This document shows positions 29,273 to 42,217 of a DNA stretch of 64,000 nt, in pieces. The notes under the pieces were generated by a model, which saw only the letters and a program-made list of their open reading frames with translations, had not been told where the DNA came from and did no database searches. Every line of letters begins with the position of its first letter. The stretch's first letter is position 1. Origin of the DNA: Cruorifilaria tuberocauda (taxonomy: Eukaryota; Nematoda; Chromadorea; Rhabditida; Onchocercidae); assembly GCA_013365365.1 (NCBI GenBank), contig JABVXU010000129.1, forward strand, positions 62,001-126,000, read 5' to 3'. The position numbers and the translations under genes were made by a program.

Positions 29273-30634
29273 GCTAAAAGAAAGTTTTTCTTTTATCATG
29301 AACATAAATGTCATTAAGTAATGCCCGGAACAACTTGAATTTAGCGATTATGGTTAAATGGACTACAAATCTTTTTGGAAAACAGTCTTCCAGAAACCCA
29401 CGTATAAATGGAAAGGATTTGAAGCTCAACTTACACAATAAATCTAAAAACTGCCAAGAATGTCAATTATGGCTATACCTGTAAATGTCGTACTCAAGAA
29501 TGCGCAGTTATAAATGCGGTGTGGGACGCCACCGTACATTTTCCTAACCAGATGTCCGATAACCTGGAAGTTATTCAGCCTTTATGATTAACAGCGAAAA
29601 ATAAACTGAAATGAAATGAATTAGAAGCGAGAAATCCCACTAGCAAATAAAAAACGAAAATGTAAAAAGAGCACAATGAATAAACATGATGCCTTAGCAA
29701 TTAAGAAATTGAAGCAGATTCTAAATGATATTAAAATGTTAACGTTTGATTCTTCATGAAGACAAAATGAAGTAAAACAATTCCTACACCTCCATTCAAC
29801 AAATAATAAAGCATCTCGACTTCGTTAAAGCTATTCTGATCTCCAGAACCGTGATCGGCAAAAGTTAAAATGTGAGGGAACATTAATAACGTTTGACATC
29901 TACCTTGGCCGTTACACTGATACAAAATTGCAAACAGGAATGCAGTTACATGATCTATTGTGGACACAAGGCGACTTATGTTAGGATGCCATACAATTTA
30001 GACAATCTCAATTAACCTGAAATTGGAATCAAATTTAAAGATGATTGATTAACGTCTCAGCAGGGTATATTGACTAATTTCGACAGAACATGAAAATGCA
30101 CAGTTTTATACTTCCATACTTGAAAAAAATTCAGAATGGCTAAAAATGATTTTTTAGTAAACTTGAACAAACGGCTCGCCAAATCCATTCCATCTGAGAA
30201 GTATCCAGTTTGCCGCTCCGACTAATAGCTCAGTACTACAAGCTGCTGTACAGACTTGTCATCTATCATGCTCATACGAACTTTACAGTGAGGAAGGGAC
30301 GAACTTTTCGCAGGCTATTCACAGGCAATTGATTCCCGCCGTGCAATTTTGGCATCTAAGGAGTTGTCTGCGTGGGAACTCTCGGATCAGTGCTCTTTTC
30401 ATCCTTATTTTACTGTGAGATGTGGGATGGTTATTACTTCTGGATATATATATATAATATGTAATATGTAATGATATATATTTACATGTAATAAAATATA
30501 TATTATATATAATATCGCTTTAAACATGATTTTCAAAGTCTTGTTGGTCAAGAGGTCGGTGGTTGAATTTTATTAAATTTAGTTTTAATTGTGTATAATG
30601 ATTTCAGAATCAGTCGAGTGGAAAAGCAGGGATA
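29273..30634. promoter_or_regulatory. Divergent intergenic region between atg-13 and the DRAM-like gene
   Basis: Both neighbours are transcribed outward from this 1.36-kb interval, so it must contain both promoters unless distal exons exist. No core promoter motif can be asserted. Two open structures are unexplained: a minus-strand set of three splice-compatible open segments (29274-29443, 29479-29563 and 29788 to about 29960), and a less AT-rich plus-strand stretch around 30150-30420 with long open frames. A TA-rich run lies at about 30449-30515. Confidence 0.5.
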
Positions 30635-33138
30635 ATGTTACAGCTGGGCCTTCTTGCTGCTGGCCATCTCCCTATCTTTTTTGCAATGTTATTCACGTTA
30701 ATGCTAAGTAAGCTCTACGATTTCTCTCATTTTCTCTTTGCATTTTAATCATGTTTCAGATTTTTTCGTTGTCATTGTGAATATTAATGATTGTAGGTGC
30801 ATCCTATGTGTTGGCAGTATGGCAAGGTGATGTTGATCCAGTTTTTCCGTACATTTCATCTTCTGGAGATCATCGTCCAGAATCGTGTTTTTTTAGTATG
30901 ATGCTCAATTTATGCTCGTTTCTGATAATGCTTATCATTTATTTAAGGTAATTATAGATTGATTCGATTTCTACATATTTTTGAAATTGAGAAGTGATTG
31001 GCGGACGTGATTTCGGAATCCCTTGAACTTCTGTAGTTCATAAGGTTAGGTATGTTGGAGAATTTTAATTCTAAGTATAAATGAAGGCATGATAAAAAAA
31101 GAATGAACTAATATTTATAACGTCAGTTTCTGAAATCCATTATTTGCGATAAAGCAAGTAAAGGTGAGATGATCAAGAAACAGTAGAATGATAAGTTGAA
31201 AAAGGATAAAGAATCCGATTTTTATATACACTAAAAGGTGCCATTGTAGACTAAAGGTTACTGGAATGATATTGGAATTGCTAGAGATTTCGTCTGAAAA
31301 CGAAAGCAGGATACTTGAAGTCGTCGAAATTTCATATATATTTTGATCAATATCACATTTCTGTGGTGTAAAATAAATTATTATATAGCAAAATTTCGTA
31401 GGTATTCGCTAGTAGTTGAGTTGAATCGCGATTCAGACCATTTACTGAAGCGTTTGAATATTTTTACATTCGCTGTCGGTATGGTCGGTGGAGTTGGGAT
31501 GCTCATTGTTGCAAATTTTCAGGTAAGTTTAATCACAAGTTAAATCTAAACATAATACGGTCGTCATCTACTAAGGTTCTATTAGTTTTTTGTATCTGAT
31601 TCAACAAAAAAACACTGATTCTTGTAAATTTTCTTGTCCATCGTTACCCACTCATTTCTCTTTCTCTCTTCTCTTTTTCTGAAAATGAGTGGATTAAAGT
31701 TAACTTTTATGGATATGGTGTGAGTTACTCAGGTTACATCTTCATTCAATTTTTTATCTATACAATACGCAATAATACCTATTTACAAAGAAGTAGGACT
31801 TAGTAAACTTGGACAGTTCAACTTAAAGAAGTTAGTGCAGTAAAATATTAAAGAATTGCTCGGCCATAAGAAGTATTGTGATAATTTTGTTGCTTATTTC
31901 AAGGTCTAACTGTATTGGACTGGATTAAAATCCAAATAGCAGTAATTGGATGCAGAGGTTCATTAAAAACTTTTTCTAGGAATCAGCTGTTATTACAGTA
32001 CATTTAACTGGAGCGTTTTTATGTTTTGGATGCGGCTGTTTTTATATGCTTTTGCAATTTTGTGTTACTATTTACATGTATCCCTTATACAATAGCCGTC
32101 GGATTGGTCTCATCCGCGGTGCAATAGCATTATCTGCTGTACTATGCTTTATCACAGGTTGCCACTTCATGATTTCTTAAGATTTTAGCTTTGTTTTACA
32201 AACTGGAATATTCTAAGTGAGTGATTTCTCACTTTTGTTTGTTAAGAGTGACACTGGTATAGAAAATACTCGTTCAAGAGCTTCATACGTGATGATGAAA
32301 TTGGAACTAAAAATATCTCGGTCAAAAATAGTGTTATCGTTTCATAATAACGGAAATGAAGGAGGGTGGTGACGAATAACAAGTAAAAATAAAAAGATTT
32401 AACAAAATAACAGTTTCAGTATTTTTTAGTTGTTTCTTTTGGTATAGCTGCATCAAAGGAATTTCACAAGCATTATCCCGATCTACCTACACCGAGGCCT
32501 TGGTCTAGAAAAACAAACCAACCAGTATGATTTTTATTAAAATTTTTCATCAGCATAGGAAATCTTCGAGAAAATAAACATTATTTCCTAGCATAAAGTT
32601 GAATTATTCCTCAGAGGAATGAGACATGTTGGTTTATGATCATTGGATAAAACTGCTTTGTTATTTACAGTTAATATTAAATATTTATAGGGAAAATAAT
32701 CTTCTCAAATATTCTTTTAATTTAGCAGTTGACTTTCAGGGTTATAATCTTCACTGCGTTTCTGCTATTGCGGAGTGGTGTTTGGCGGTATGCAATGTGT
32801 TATTTATATTGAGGTATACTTTCGGCAATGAATCCCGTGTAGTTTAATTTTCACAGAATATGGGTTTTTCTTCTCTAACATCACACTGTATACAATTTAT
32901 CATTACCGTCACAGTTTAATTTTAAGAAATCATGGTTCACGAAAGCAGATTTTCTTCTGTAGATTATAAATTCATACAAATTTTCTCTTTGTAATAGATT
33001 ATGGTAATGAGTATTCCTTATAGCTTCTCTCGAGATTTTGAGAAACTTCGTGTTGAATTGAATGTGCAGCCGCTAGTTTCTCATTTGGATCATAGTCCGT
33101 TGTGGCGCTCCGCTGCCGATCTTAATTCACCATATTAA
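30635..33138 (+). CDS. DRAM/TMEM150 (Frag1/DRAM/Sfk1) family six-TM protein
   Basis: Seven exons: 30635-30707, 30797-30947, 31402-31522, 31980-32157, 32448-32524, 32740-32838, 32998-33138, giving 279 residues. It has about six hydrophobic helices. The family marks are PVFPYISSSGDHRPESCFF followed by MMLN after TM1 (compare PYISDTGT..PE.C.FG.MLN), and SAIAEWCLA before the last helix (compare SAISEW). Family members are lysosomal, Golgi or plasma-membrane proteins; DRAM1 and DRAM2 promote autophagy, and TMEM150/Sfk1 members act on phosphoinositide signalling. Which branch this belongs to cannot be decided here. The start follows an acceptor-like ATTTCAG at about 30601-30607, 27 bases upstream. 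The cytoplasmic C-tail ends WRSAADLNSPY. An AATAAA is at 33389-33394. Confidence 0.88.
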
Positions 33139-36100
33139 TGGTGATAATGCTTATGTATGCTTAAAGTCATTGCTTTTATTAAAAAAAATGCATAGTATGC
33201 TTAATGAAGAAGTTTGAACCATCATTTTCATCAGCGATGTAAATATACCATTTGAATTGGAATTGAATTAAATTAGTCACCTTTTGATAAGATTGGTAAC
33301 AAGAGATTAGAGAGTCATCATGCAGCAGAATATTTTGACGGGAGGTTTGAGCAATTCGAAAAGACATTGCCATCTGTTGGCTGACTTAAATAAACCCCAT
33401 CAAATTACTAGTAGTGCACTGAGCGAATAGACTTAAGTTGATTTGTTGATTGATGTCGTTAACTTTCTCTAGGATTCATATATGGCCATAATCGGTTTGT
33501 AATTACGTTTTCGCTGGAATAATCGAGTGAACAGATCTAATCATTGTATGTAGTCGAAATCCAGTGGGTTATGATAGTATAATTTCGAATTCCCTTTGAA
33601 TTTAATATTTGCTTTATGACAGTCGTTGCTCTTAGGCTTTAGTCTGTTAGCTGAATGTGTTTTCATACGTTTGTATTTGAATCACATTATTTTAGCTTTG
33701 ATGTCAACATATTGCAACATTGGCATAAGAAATACTGTAAAATTACCAAATTTCGGTGTAGGAAGCTTTCAATCTTTTACTTCATTCAGCGCTTATTTTT
33801 TTCTAAGCGTTTTCGAGACTATGTTTCATGGAAACTGAGCGTTCTCTATAATTTTTAATAATTCCACAACTTTTAAATACGTTGTCTCACATGCTTTCAA
33901 AAATTCACATGATTTGTATTAGTTCAGTGATCTCTTTAAAGCAATGTATGTATTGGTCATCTGTATATATAAACTCAGCATGTCAATTTCACATTAACAA
34001 TGATGTCAAAAGAATATAATTTTAAAGAGAAAATTAAACTTCATTGAAAGTTTATTCCATTTGTGCAGTCGTTTTTTTTAAACGAGTTGTCTCTGTGATC
34101 AGTGAATTAGAATTTTCACTAATCTTACAGGAATCTGTTACCCAGGTTCATTTCACTTGCTATATTCTTGCTTAAAGTGAGCATCGTTTGGGCAGTCTCT
34201 CGATTTATGTTTGATGTGTCCCATACTGTTGATCGCGGTATTATTTTGTCTGTTTCATCCCAAACAGTACTATCACATGGCATTTTTGTGGGTGAAGTCC
34301 TATGTCGCTACGCTAATGGGATCTCCAAGTACATAAGACTGAGCATGACGGTAATGTTTCGGTACAGGATAGAAGACTTTTGATATTTATCTAAAAATTG
34401 ACATGCGATTCTCAGTATTTTCGGTTCCGCGCAATTATTAAACAGCTTAAACAAGAATCCATCGAATGAAATAAACGTAGGGACATTAGTGAAGATTCTG
34501 GCTCGTGAGAGTATGGAAGCAGGTCATTTTTGGACAGCTACTAAGAGTGGTTCCAACTGAAAATCGTGATAACATATGCTGTGTCGAATAACAGGAAGGA
34601 GATGGATAGAATGTTTGATCAGTACCAATACGAGCTGAAAAATCACAATTCAGTCGAAATGCTAACAACATGATACCTTCAGAAATCGCAAAAAAAAGTT
34701 CAAAGGCAATCTAAATCGAAAATGCAAGACGAATTTGGTACATCACCTTTCTCTTGGACATCTTTGGCTTATATCTATTGTATGTCTAACTGATATCTTT
34801 ATATCTTGCATGCATGGATAACTTGTCGTTAACTTATCTATTGTATGTCTTGACGATTCTTCATATATCTCCAACGAAGAGTATGTGTAGTGTTACATGC
34901 CACTCAGAATGGGTAGACTCACTACCAATTAAAAAAGAGTATCTGCACAAACGAAGAGATTTCACCGATCATATTCTCCTGACCTGCTACTCATTAGTTC
35001 TTTATCAACTTCCACTCAATCCCTGATACAGTCATTTCATTCATCAATAATTAGAAGGAAATTTTCGTCTACTGACTCACAATATTACCACTGATCTCTT
35101 AGTAGAAATAAGCTTATATGATGATACTAATCTGCGAAACAACAAACTATCCGGATTCAAAACCTTTCGTGTCAGTATTTTGATATCGCAAACGGGAACT
35201 GTAACTTGCTTAATTAAAAGTGCTCAACCAACACTGGAGAAATTGATCTACTTCTCTAAGAAATCAAAGAATTTGATTCATCGCCAATCAATCAACAATT
35301 ATCGAAAGAAGAAATAAATGTGTTATATGAAACGTGTCGCATAAGAAATGTGTTAAATAAAGACGTACTATCGAAGATATTGGAATGAATCGAGCAACAC
35401 ATTGATATTCTTGAATCTATTAATAATCATTGATTGCCTAACTGATGGATCAGCTCTCACTCCCTTGTGACCTACGAGATGCTAACAATGGAATCGGTTT
35501 GCTTTTGAGCCATATTAATAAGCTGCGCAGTGCAGTTTTCGTATTTCGATATTTATTAGTGAGCAAAAGATATATCCAGATATATCCAAAAGCTTTTGCT
35601 AGTAAAAAAACTACCAAACATTGAGTGCTCAGTAGGCTTCTTTATTCATGGTGTGGAAAGTCTAACCTTTATTGTTGATTGAAATTGTTCAAAAGTTAGC
35701 CAGGAACAGTTATCAACTCTTCTCGCTGTGACGCGACTTGATATTTTGTTCCAAATAACTTTCTTACTATTATTGAAATCTGAGATAATAGATTAACTTC
35801 ATAGCATGGTCGTCAGATTGTTTCTTCTATGCTTTAAAGTTTGAAATTAAAAACATGTCATTGGATTTTACCACAACTGCAAAGCAACCGCCAGTATGCA
35901 TACGTTTAGTGTTATCCTAAGTTCTATCTAACGGTAGTTCCTTACTGTTTCATTTTTAACTGCTAAAAGTTCTGTCAACTTCCATCGATTGGTGGAGGCT
36001 CAGTTCGAAGTTCTTTAGGATAAACCTCAATTTTCTTTTTTTCCATCTTTTGAGTGTAAAGTGAAATTCTACCTTCCTCATTTGATATCAAAATGAATGC

Positions 36101-37089
36101 ATCCTTATAGGTGTGAATAACTATCAGAAAATATAATGTTGGAGATGTCCGAGAAGGGCAAGAGCAAATTTTTAAAAAGCTGGAATAAATGCATAGGATA
36201 TGCAATGTTATACAAACTTCTCGACACTCTTTCATATTCAGTTCACCTTATTTGATACCACTTGCAGCTAAGATCTTAAAATTAATGAATAACAAAATAT
36301 GAAGTCAGAAAAAGTTCGCCATAAAAAATAATACTTTTGCGTGAAAGCGCAAAAGTAACAACACTTGATGATTGCCAATTCTGGAAATAATGAATATAAA
36401 TGATAGGACTTGAGAAACTTGAAAGTTCCTCAAGATTGACCTTTGCATATGTTTTAATTCGAATATAAAGTCAAAATTTGAAATACTTTGCGCAAACTTC
36501 GAATTTTTGACAAAATCACGTCGGAAATAGCATTTCTCCAAGCACACTATGATATTAAACTTGAGTCCATAAATTTCTGCCATGCTAAAATAAGAGATAA
36601 AACGAAAAAATCCAAAATAGATTCTTGACAATGAAAATCGAATTAGACTACCAATATCTAAGCAATGTTCTGAAATATAGAATACCAAGTTCAATTTTTA
36701 ACAAAATCTAGCTATAATTGGAAAGAATCAAACCTTCCTGTTACAGAATATCAACATCGACAGCTGCCAAATGCATATGCAGCTTCCCCTTCATTGAAAT
36801 CCTTTAATTACCTATTAACCGCACATGCCAAACCTTGACGTTTGGTTTTAAATTGATAGATGATATATTTAGCCATTCTGTGGACATATATCTCAAAATT
36901 AAACGCTTATTTTTGTGCAACAAAACAAAACAAATGAATTCAAGCAAAAAATCTGGAAAACATAAACAACGCGTGATAGGAGGTAGTGGTATAAACAGAA
37001 AAAGAAATTTCAAATCGCTGTAAACAGTAAAGAACTATCTATAAACAGTTTACTTACAGTGTTCAACCTTATAACAAACGCACTACATA
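33139..37089. other. Intergenic with scattered coding-like remnants
   Basis: No complete gene was modelled. Plus-strand stretches at about 34160-34380 and 35040-35420 have coding-like composition but are interrupted by stops. On the minus strand, 35975 to about 36200 is an open segment with a hydrophilic tail (KMEKKKIEVYPKELRTEPP) after a candidate acceptor. A short open frame starting MAEIYGLKF at about 36583 follows a TTTTAG site. These could be exons of a small unrecognised minus-strand gene or remnants of mobile DNA. Confidence 0.35.
36332..36357. repeat. 10-bp perfect hairpin
   Basis: Arms TACTTTTGCG and CGCAAAAGTA are separated by a 6-base loop. It is the only short GC-containing palindrome noticed in this AT-rich spacer; function unknown. 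Confidence 0.7.
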
Positions 37090-40000
37090 TCAATTTAGAG
37101 CACTTGGTCCAAATTTATACACTAATTTCTTCGGATAAAGTCCTGTTTTCGGTACCGGTACCAATATCCGTTTCTCATAGTATGTTCTAGAAAGAAAAAT
37201 ATAAGATATTATGTTATTTTGCTTAAAAACTTTCCTTAGAAAGTTGTAAATTTCGTCTGCATCCGATTATATTGATTTAAAAACAGTAGCTTCCGATTTG
37301 AAGTATAATAATTCATCATTCCTATTATTACTTGGGTATGAACAAACTAAAATAAGGTTTTCACGGATTCTGATGTTTCTGATTCCGTGCTTCTCACATT
37401 CTTTTTTACTGTAAATACTACTTTGTTTTAAATTACAGCAAGAATTTTACCTCATAGCTCGGCTAAGTTTTTCGTAGGTCATTTTTTGATTGTTTTTCCG
37501 TTCACCCCAAAGCTGTGCCAACTTTTCCGATTCAACGATTCGGAAAACGCCTTCTGCTGGATCTTCCCATCTACAAAATCAATCAGAAATTAAACGATTA
37601 GATTTTTTCAAATCTTTTTCCTTTTACCTTTATAAATCCTATCTCTTTCATCTAGTCTTACTTTATCTGCACCAATTACCGCTTCGTGTCATCTCGAAAA
37701 CTTACTACTTTAGGCTTGTTCTTTATTTATATTATTCAGTGGAGTAAACACTTCTTCTGTTACTTGGTCAATAAGCTTTGAATGACGGTGAGAGAAAGTT
37801 CCTCGGCCAGAATCTTGACCTGACAAGCGCACTTCTATTCCTTCTGTAAGTAGTGACGCAAATGCAAGGCTTTCAGCCATTGCCCAGTCTATATTACTGC
37901 CAGAATTTATATTGTCTATTCTGATATCTAGTATTTTTCTGACTTTATTATTAATGTTGAAGCTATTTGGTATATTACTATTTATGTGAATACCTAATTT
38001 TTTTAGCTTATCTGATGATACTCCAGAATCTGTGTAGTATTCACTCAATCTTTTTGATAAATCTATCACATGTACGTTAGATAACTTACCACATCTATAG
38101 ATGACAATATTATCATGTATTTCCGCAGCAATATTATCATATTATGAATAACATGGAACTCATCAATGCTTACCGCACAACACTTGGACAAGTATTGGGA
38201 TCTTTCAAAGCATCGCGTATAAATTCCCATAATTTGTTCCCTTTGGAGTGTTGTGAATGCTTTCTTGGCCTTCCATCCTTATTTTTCCGGACTTTGCAAT
38301 ATGTAGGTCGTAACATAAAGGTTTCATCGGATCCAACTGAAAATCGTATTTAATATCGAGGAATGAAAAAATGTTAATACAGACTGCTACACGGCGATTA
38401 TCTACTTGCATACCAACATTTATAGTATGAAAGCGTCATAAAAAAAAAACAAAATAATTTCTTATGAATATCATCTTGGGGGATTTATTCAAGAAGTATA
38501 TCAAACGTGCAAACAGCATCTTAAATTTTTACCACTCATTCATTCATCAGATTAAACTAAATGTTACAAAATAAAAGATATATTCTAATTCCAATGATTG
38601 TTAAAGGCTTGTCTTCCAGAATGCAGCTTACATCTCATTGAAAAATATCCTTTTGGCCTTCACTTTTCATATCCACCATTAGGAAAAAAATTGTTTTTCC
38701 TATTCAACTATTAAACAAAATACCGAAATTGATAATCCAAACTTCATTAGAAAATAACTCATTACTTTAATTATAAAAGAATTATGAAAGATATAATAAT
38801 GGACAGTAACTATTGTTCTTTACGTAAAAGATGAAATTTCACGATAATTAATTACTCAATATTTCCAGTTTAATGAACCATTCATAATGCACAAATATAA
38901 AAATATAACATGCTAACTAACCGGATGAATTGAAGTTGAAGGAACCAACGATATCAGTGCCGACTTGGGATGATGTATTTACGGGTTGCATGCTTGAAGA
39001 ACTAATCGAATTACTATCAGCTATCAGAAATGAAGATAAAGCGCATGTATTGATGGATAGTCCATTGTTGATGCAGGAAATTCTAGAACATTACATATTA
39101 AATATTATTAAACCAAATTTTTAATGGGAATTATACTTCCTTTCTCCTCAGTTTGAATAAAAAGTGAACTCTGATGGCATAAATTATATTTTCGATCATA
39201 AGAAGTCCAAGCTAAATTTCAACTCATAACAGATAACTTCAAGCAATCAGCAAAAAAGAGATAACAAGTCGAAACCTTGTGTTATCCGATATTCGACTCG
39301 TATTTGCTTTTTCTCCTGGTTTATAAGGAGATTCATCAGCTAATCTTTCTTCTGTAATACATAAATGATATTAATAAGTAGTGAAAGCTCGAAACTTTTC
39401 TGAATAATGGTAGAAAAAATTAACCTTTGTACAAATGATAAACAATGAGTTTAGTAGAAAAAAATATACGGTATTGCTGATAGAAGGTCGCTCTTCATAT
39501 AACATCCAAAATAAAGTTAATATAAAACTTATCTATTGAGAAAATTTAAAACACAAACCGATCAACAATTTCCTGAATTCGGCATATAATAATGAACCAT
39601 ATACGGCATCTCGCTGCTTAAAATCGATTTCACTCATTTGAATTAACACCATACCAGTACAGTTTGCAAATTTTTGCATTTCTAAATCTTCGAATGGAAT
39701 ACTGTTTCGTTTGGCAACATGTAATAACCATGCAATAACATCACCCATAGTCCATTCCTGAAATGATCACCCATTTCTTCTTCTCTTCCCCTTTCCATCG
39801 TATCTTCGTAATTTATACATCTACTTTTAGTAATTTAAATGTTTTTGCCTTTTTCGTTTTTATTTCTTTCACTTAATTAAAAATAATCATATTTTAGGAT
39901 GTTGTTAAATGATAATGCAAATAGAAAGAGCGGATTTCAAAACAAAAACAATTTTTCATCCGTGTCAATATTACGTCGCATTTAATAACCTATTCTCCTT

Positions 40001-42185
40001 CTTTTTCTCCTTTTCCTACTTTTTTTTTTGTATTGCCTACCGTAAATATTATTGAAGAAAAAAGTATAATTATTTCCAGTAAACAAGGTAAATTTCCTCT
40101 GACTTTCATTTTTCCACCAATGTAATTTAATTAAAGAAAGATAAATTCATTCAGGTAATTATTAGTTAATTGATTTCTTAGCATATCCATAATCAATGTA
40201 CGAAAAGAAAATTTCTGCTGATTATCTTACTATGAATGAAATCGATCATCACTTTTCTATAGCATCCATTAACTTTCGGCACACATATTTCATTTTCGAA
40301 ATATTAAAAAGGATGAAAAGATTTTTTAGATCATTACAATTGAATTTTTATTGAAATGAAGGAGTGTATTCCCGACTTGAAAATTATATAAATAATCTAT
40401 TGAAACATATTATAAAATATTTTCACCTGCGGTTCTTTAGAAAGAAATCGTGTTAGATCGACACGCTCATTGTTTGGTATTGGTTTAAAGTGTGTGGCTG
40501 CTGGATTCATATGCGTCCGTAATATTTCACCTCCAAAGTGATCAAATAGCGCCGGTAAGCACATCAGCGACGGATTGAACGCTGCTGCTGCAATCGGCGC
40601 TACAGGACTTATTGCAGTATGCTTTTCTGGTATGCACGCCTGCAATTATTCCCTTACTAATAATCATCATATAGGGAAAGATTATTTCACAACATTTATT
40701 CATCTTCAAAAAATGTACACTTTCTTTTTCATGATGAATACTTATATGATAAAAACATAAAAAAACAATTCGGTTGTACAATCTGTTGGAAAATACGGAA
40801 AAGATTAGAGGATGTTTTCATTTGATCATTTGATCAGAAGTTTCATCAGCGACTATGAGATTGAAAGAGTAAGAGAAATGGCAAGACCCCTTAATCAAGT
40901 TTACATCCAAGAAATTTTCTTTTTGGAGTATTTTTTCCAAAAAAAGACAATTCATCAGTTCAAAAATTAAAATATCCGTTAATTGGTTGTGCTAAAAATA
41001 AGAGATGAGAATGTTTCAGGATAATACTCAATGTCGAGACTATTTTTAAATGACATCCAGAGAAAACATTCCATACTTCAGTCTTATTATCATAATATGG
41101 CGAAAAATTACGTAATTTTCTTCTCTATTGTTCTAATCACTTTTCAATTATTTCATTTAATGGCAAAGAATCTATTAATTCCTTTCTAATTTTCCAAATC
41201 ATTTTCCGGAAAAATAATGTAATATTTCCTACAATAACTCATTATTCACCCTTCTATTTAATGTCCTGCTGTTTCGAAGAGGAAACTGCCGAAATAGGGA
41301 TGAAGAACTTTCAATAGCTTAGCACCATACAACGTTTGTCGATATCGGTCATCAAAAGCAAAATGTTAAAAATATGATTCATGGAGTGTCAGGAAAAATT
41401 TTTCTTCCTTGAATGTATGTGAATATGATTTCACGAATATCTAATTAGGATTAATTGAAGCAAGGACAGCAGCAAATGAACGGACTTGGAAATGTTGTAC
41501 TTAGCTTAAAGAATGGACGTTAAACTTCAGTTTATTTCAAACAGTAGAAATCCTCCTATATCCGTATCCGATCGTTTGGGCTTTAAATTTCTCTAGTTGT
41601 CTCACTTTAATAGTATACTATAGTGATCGTATATGTAATGCAAAATATTTGCTTGCCTTATGCAGAAAACCATTTCTTTATTCTTCAATATCAATCCTTA
41701 CCAGAAAAGTTTCCATCGGAAGACTGAATGGTTCTCATAAAAAAAGATTATCGGCGACACTCATTTTTCGAAATTGATTTACCGAAGAAATCAAATATTC
41801 TGATTGCTTCTGGTAACCACTGCCATCTATCAATCAATATTGACTGAGCCACTGATGAAAATGTAACAACACATAATTCAATAATGGAATACCATATAAG
41901 GTAAACTCCATTATTAGTATTTAGATCCATTATTAGTACCGTTTCCATGGTTTATTTACTTCTATTAAAAGCCAGTGCTTCAACTCATACATTGAACACT
42001 TTCACTTTCTTTTCACACCACCCAACAACATTCGTTTAGTGTATACATTTAGATAATACAATATGTACACTTTATAAACCTGTTGTAATAAAAAAAGAGA
42101 GGAAGGTGGCAATTTTAATTTTTAAATAATTTAAACAAGGAGACGATAAACAGATCCAAACATGAACATAAACATACAAACATAA

Positions 42186-42217
<32 letters not shown>

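Noticed and set aside
35040..35780. BEL/Pao retrotransposon remnant
   Set aside because: A few short peptides are vaguely reminiscent, but no protease, reverse transcriptase or integrase motif could be shown, so the element name was not used.
36305..36694. 129-codon minus-strand open frame
   Set aside because: Mostly Phe/Ile/Leu from AT-rich sequence, with no recognisable domain over its whole length. Only its internal start after TTTTAG was kept as a weak lead.
41748..41948. Minus-strand segment ([13 protein letters not shown]) with a TTTTCATCAG acceptor and GTAAAT donor
   Set aside because: It lies between two ETS exons that already join in phase 0, and including it would break the phase. 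It could be an alternative exon but there is no support.
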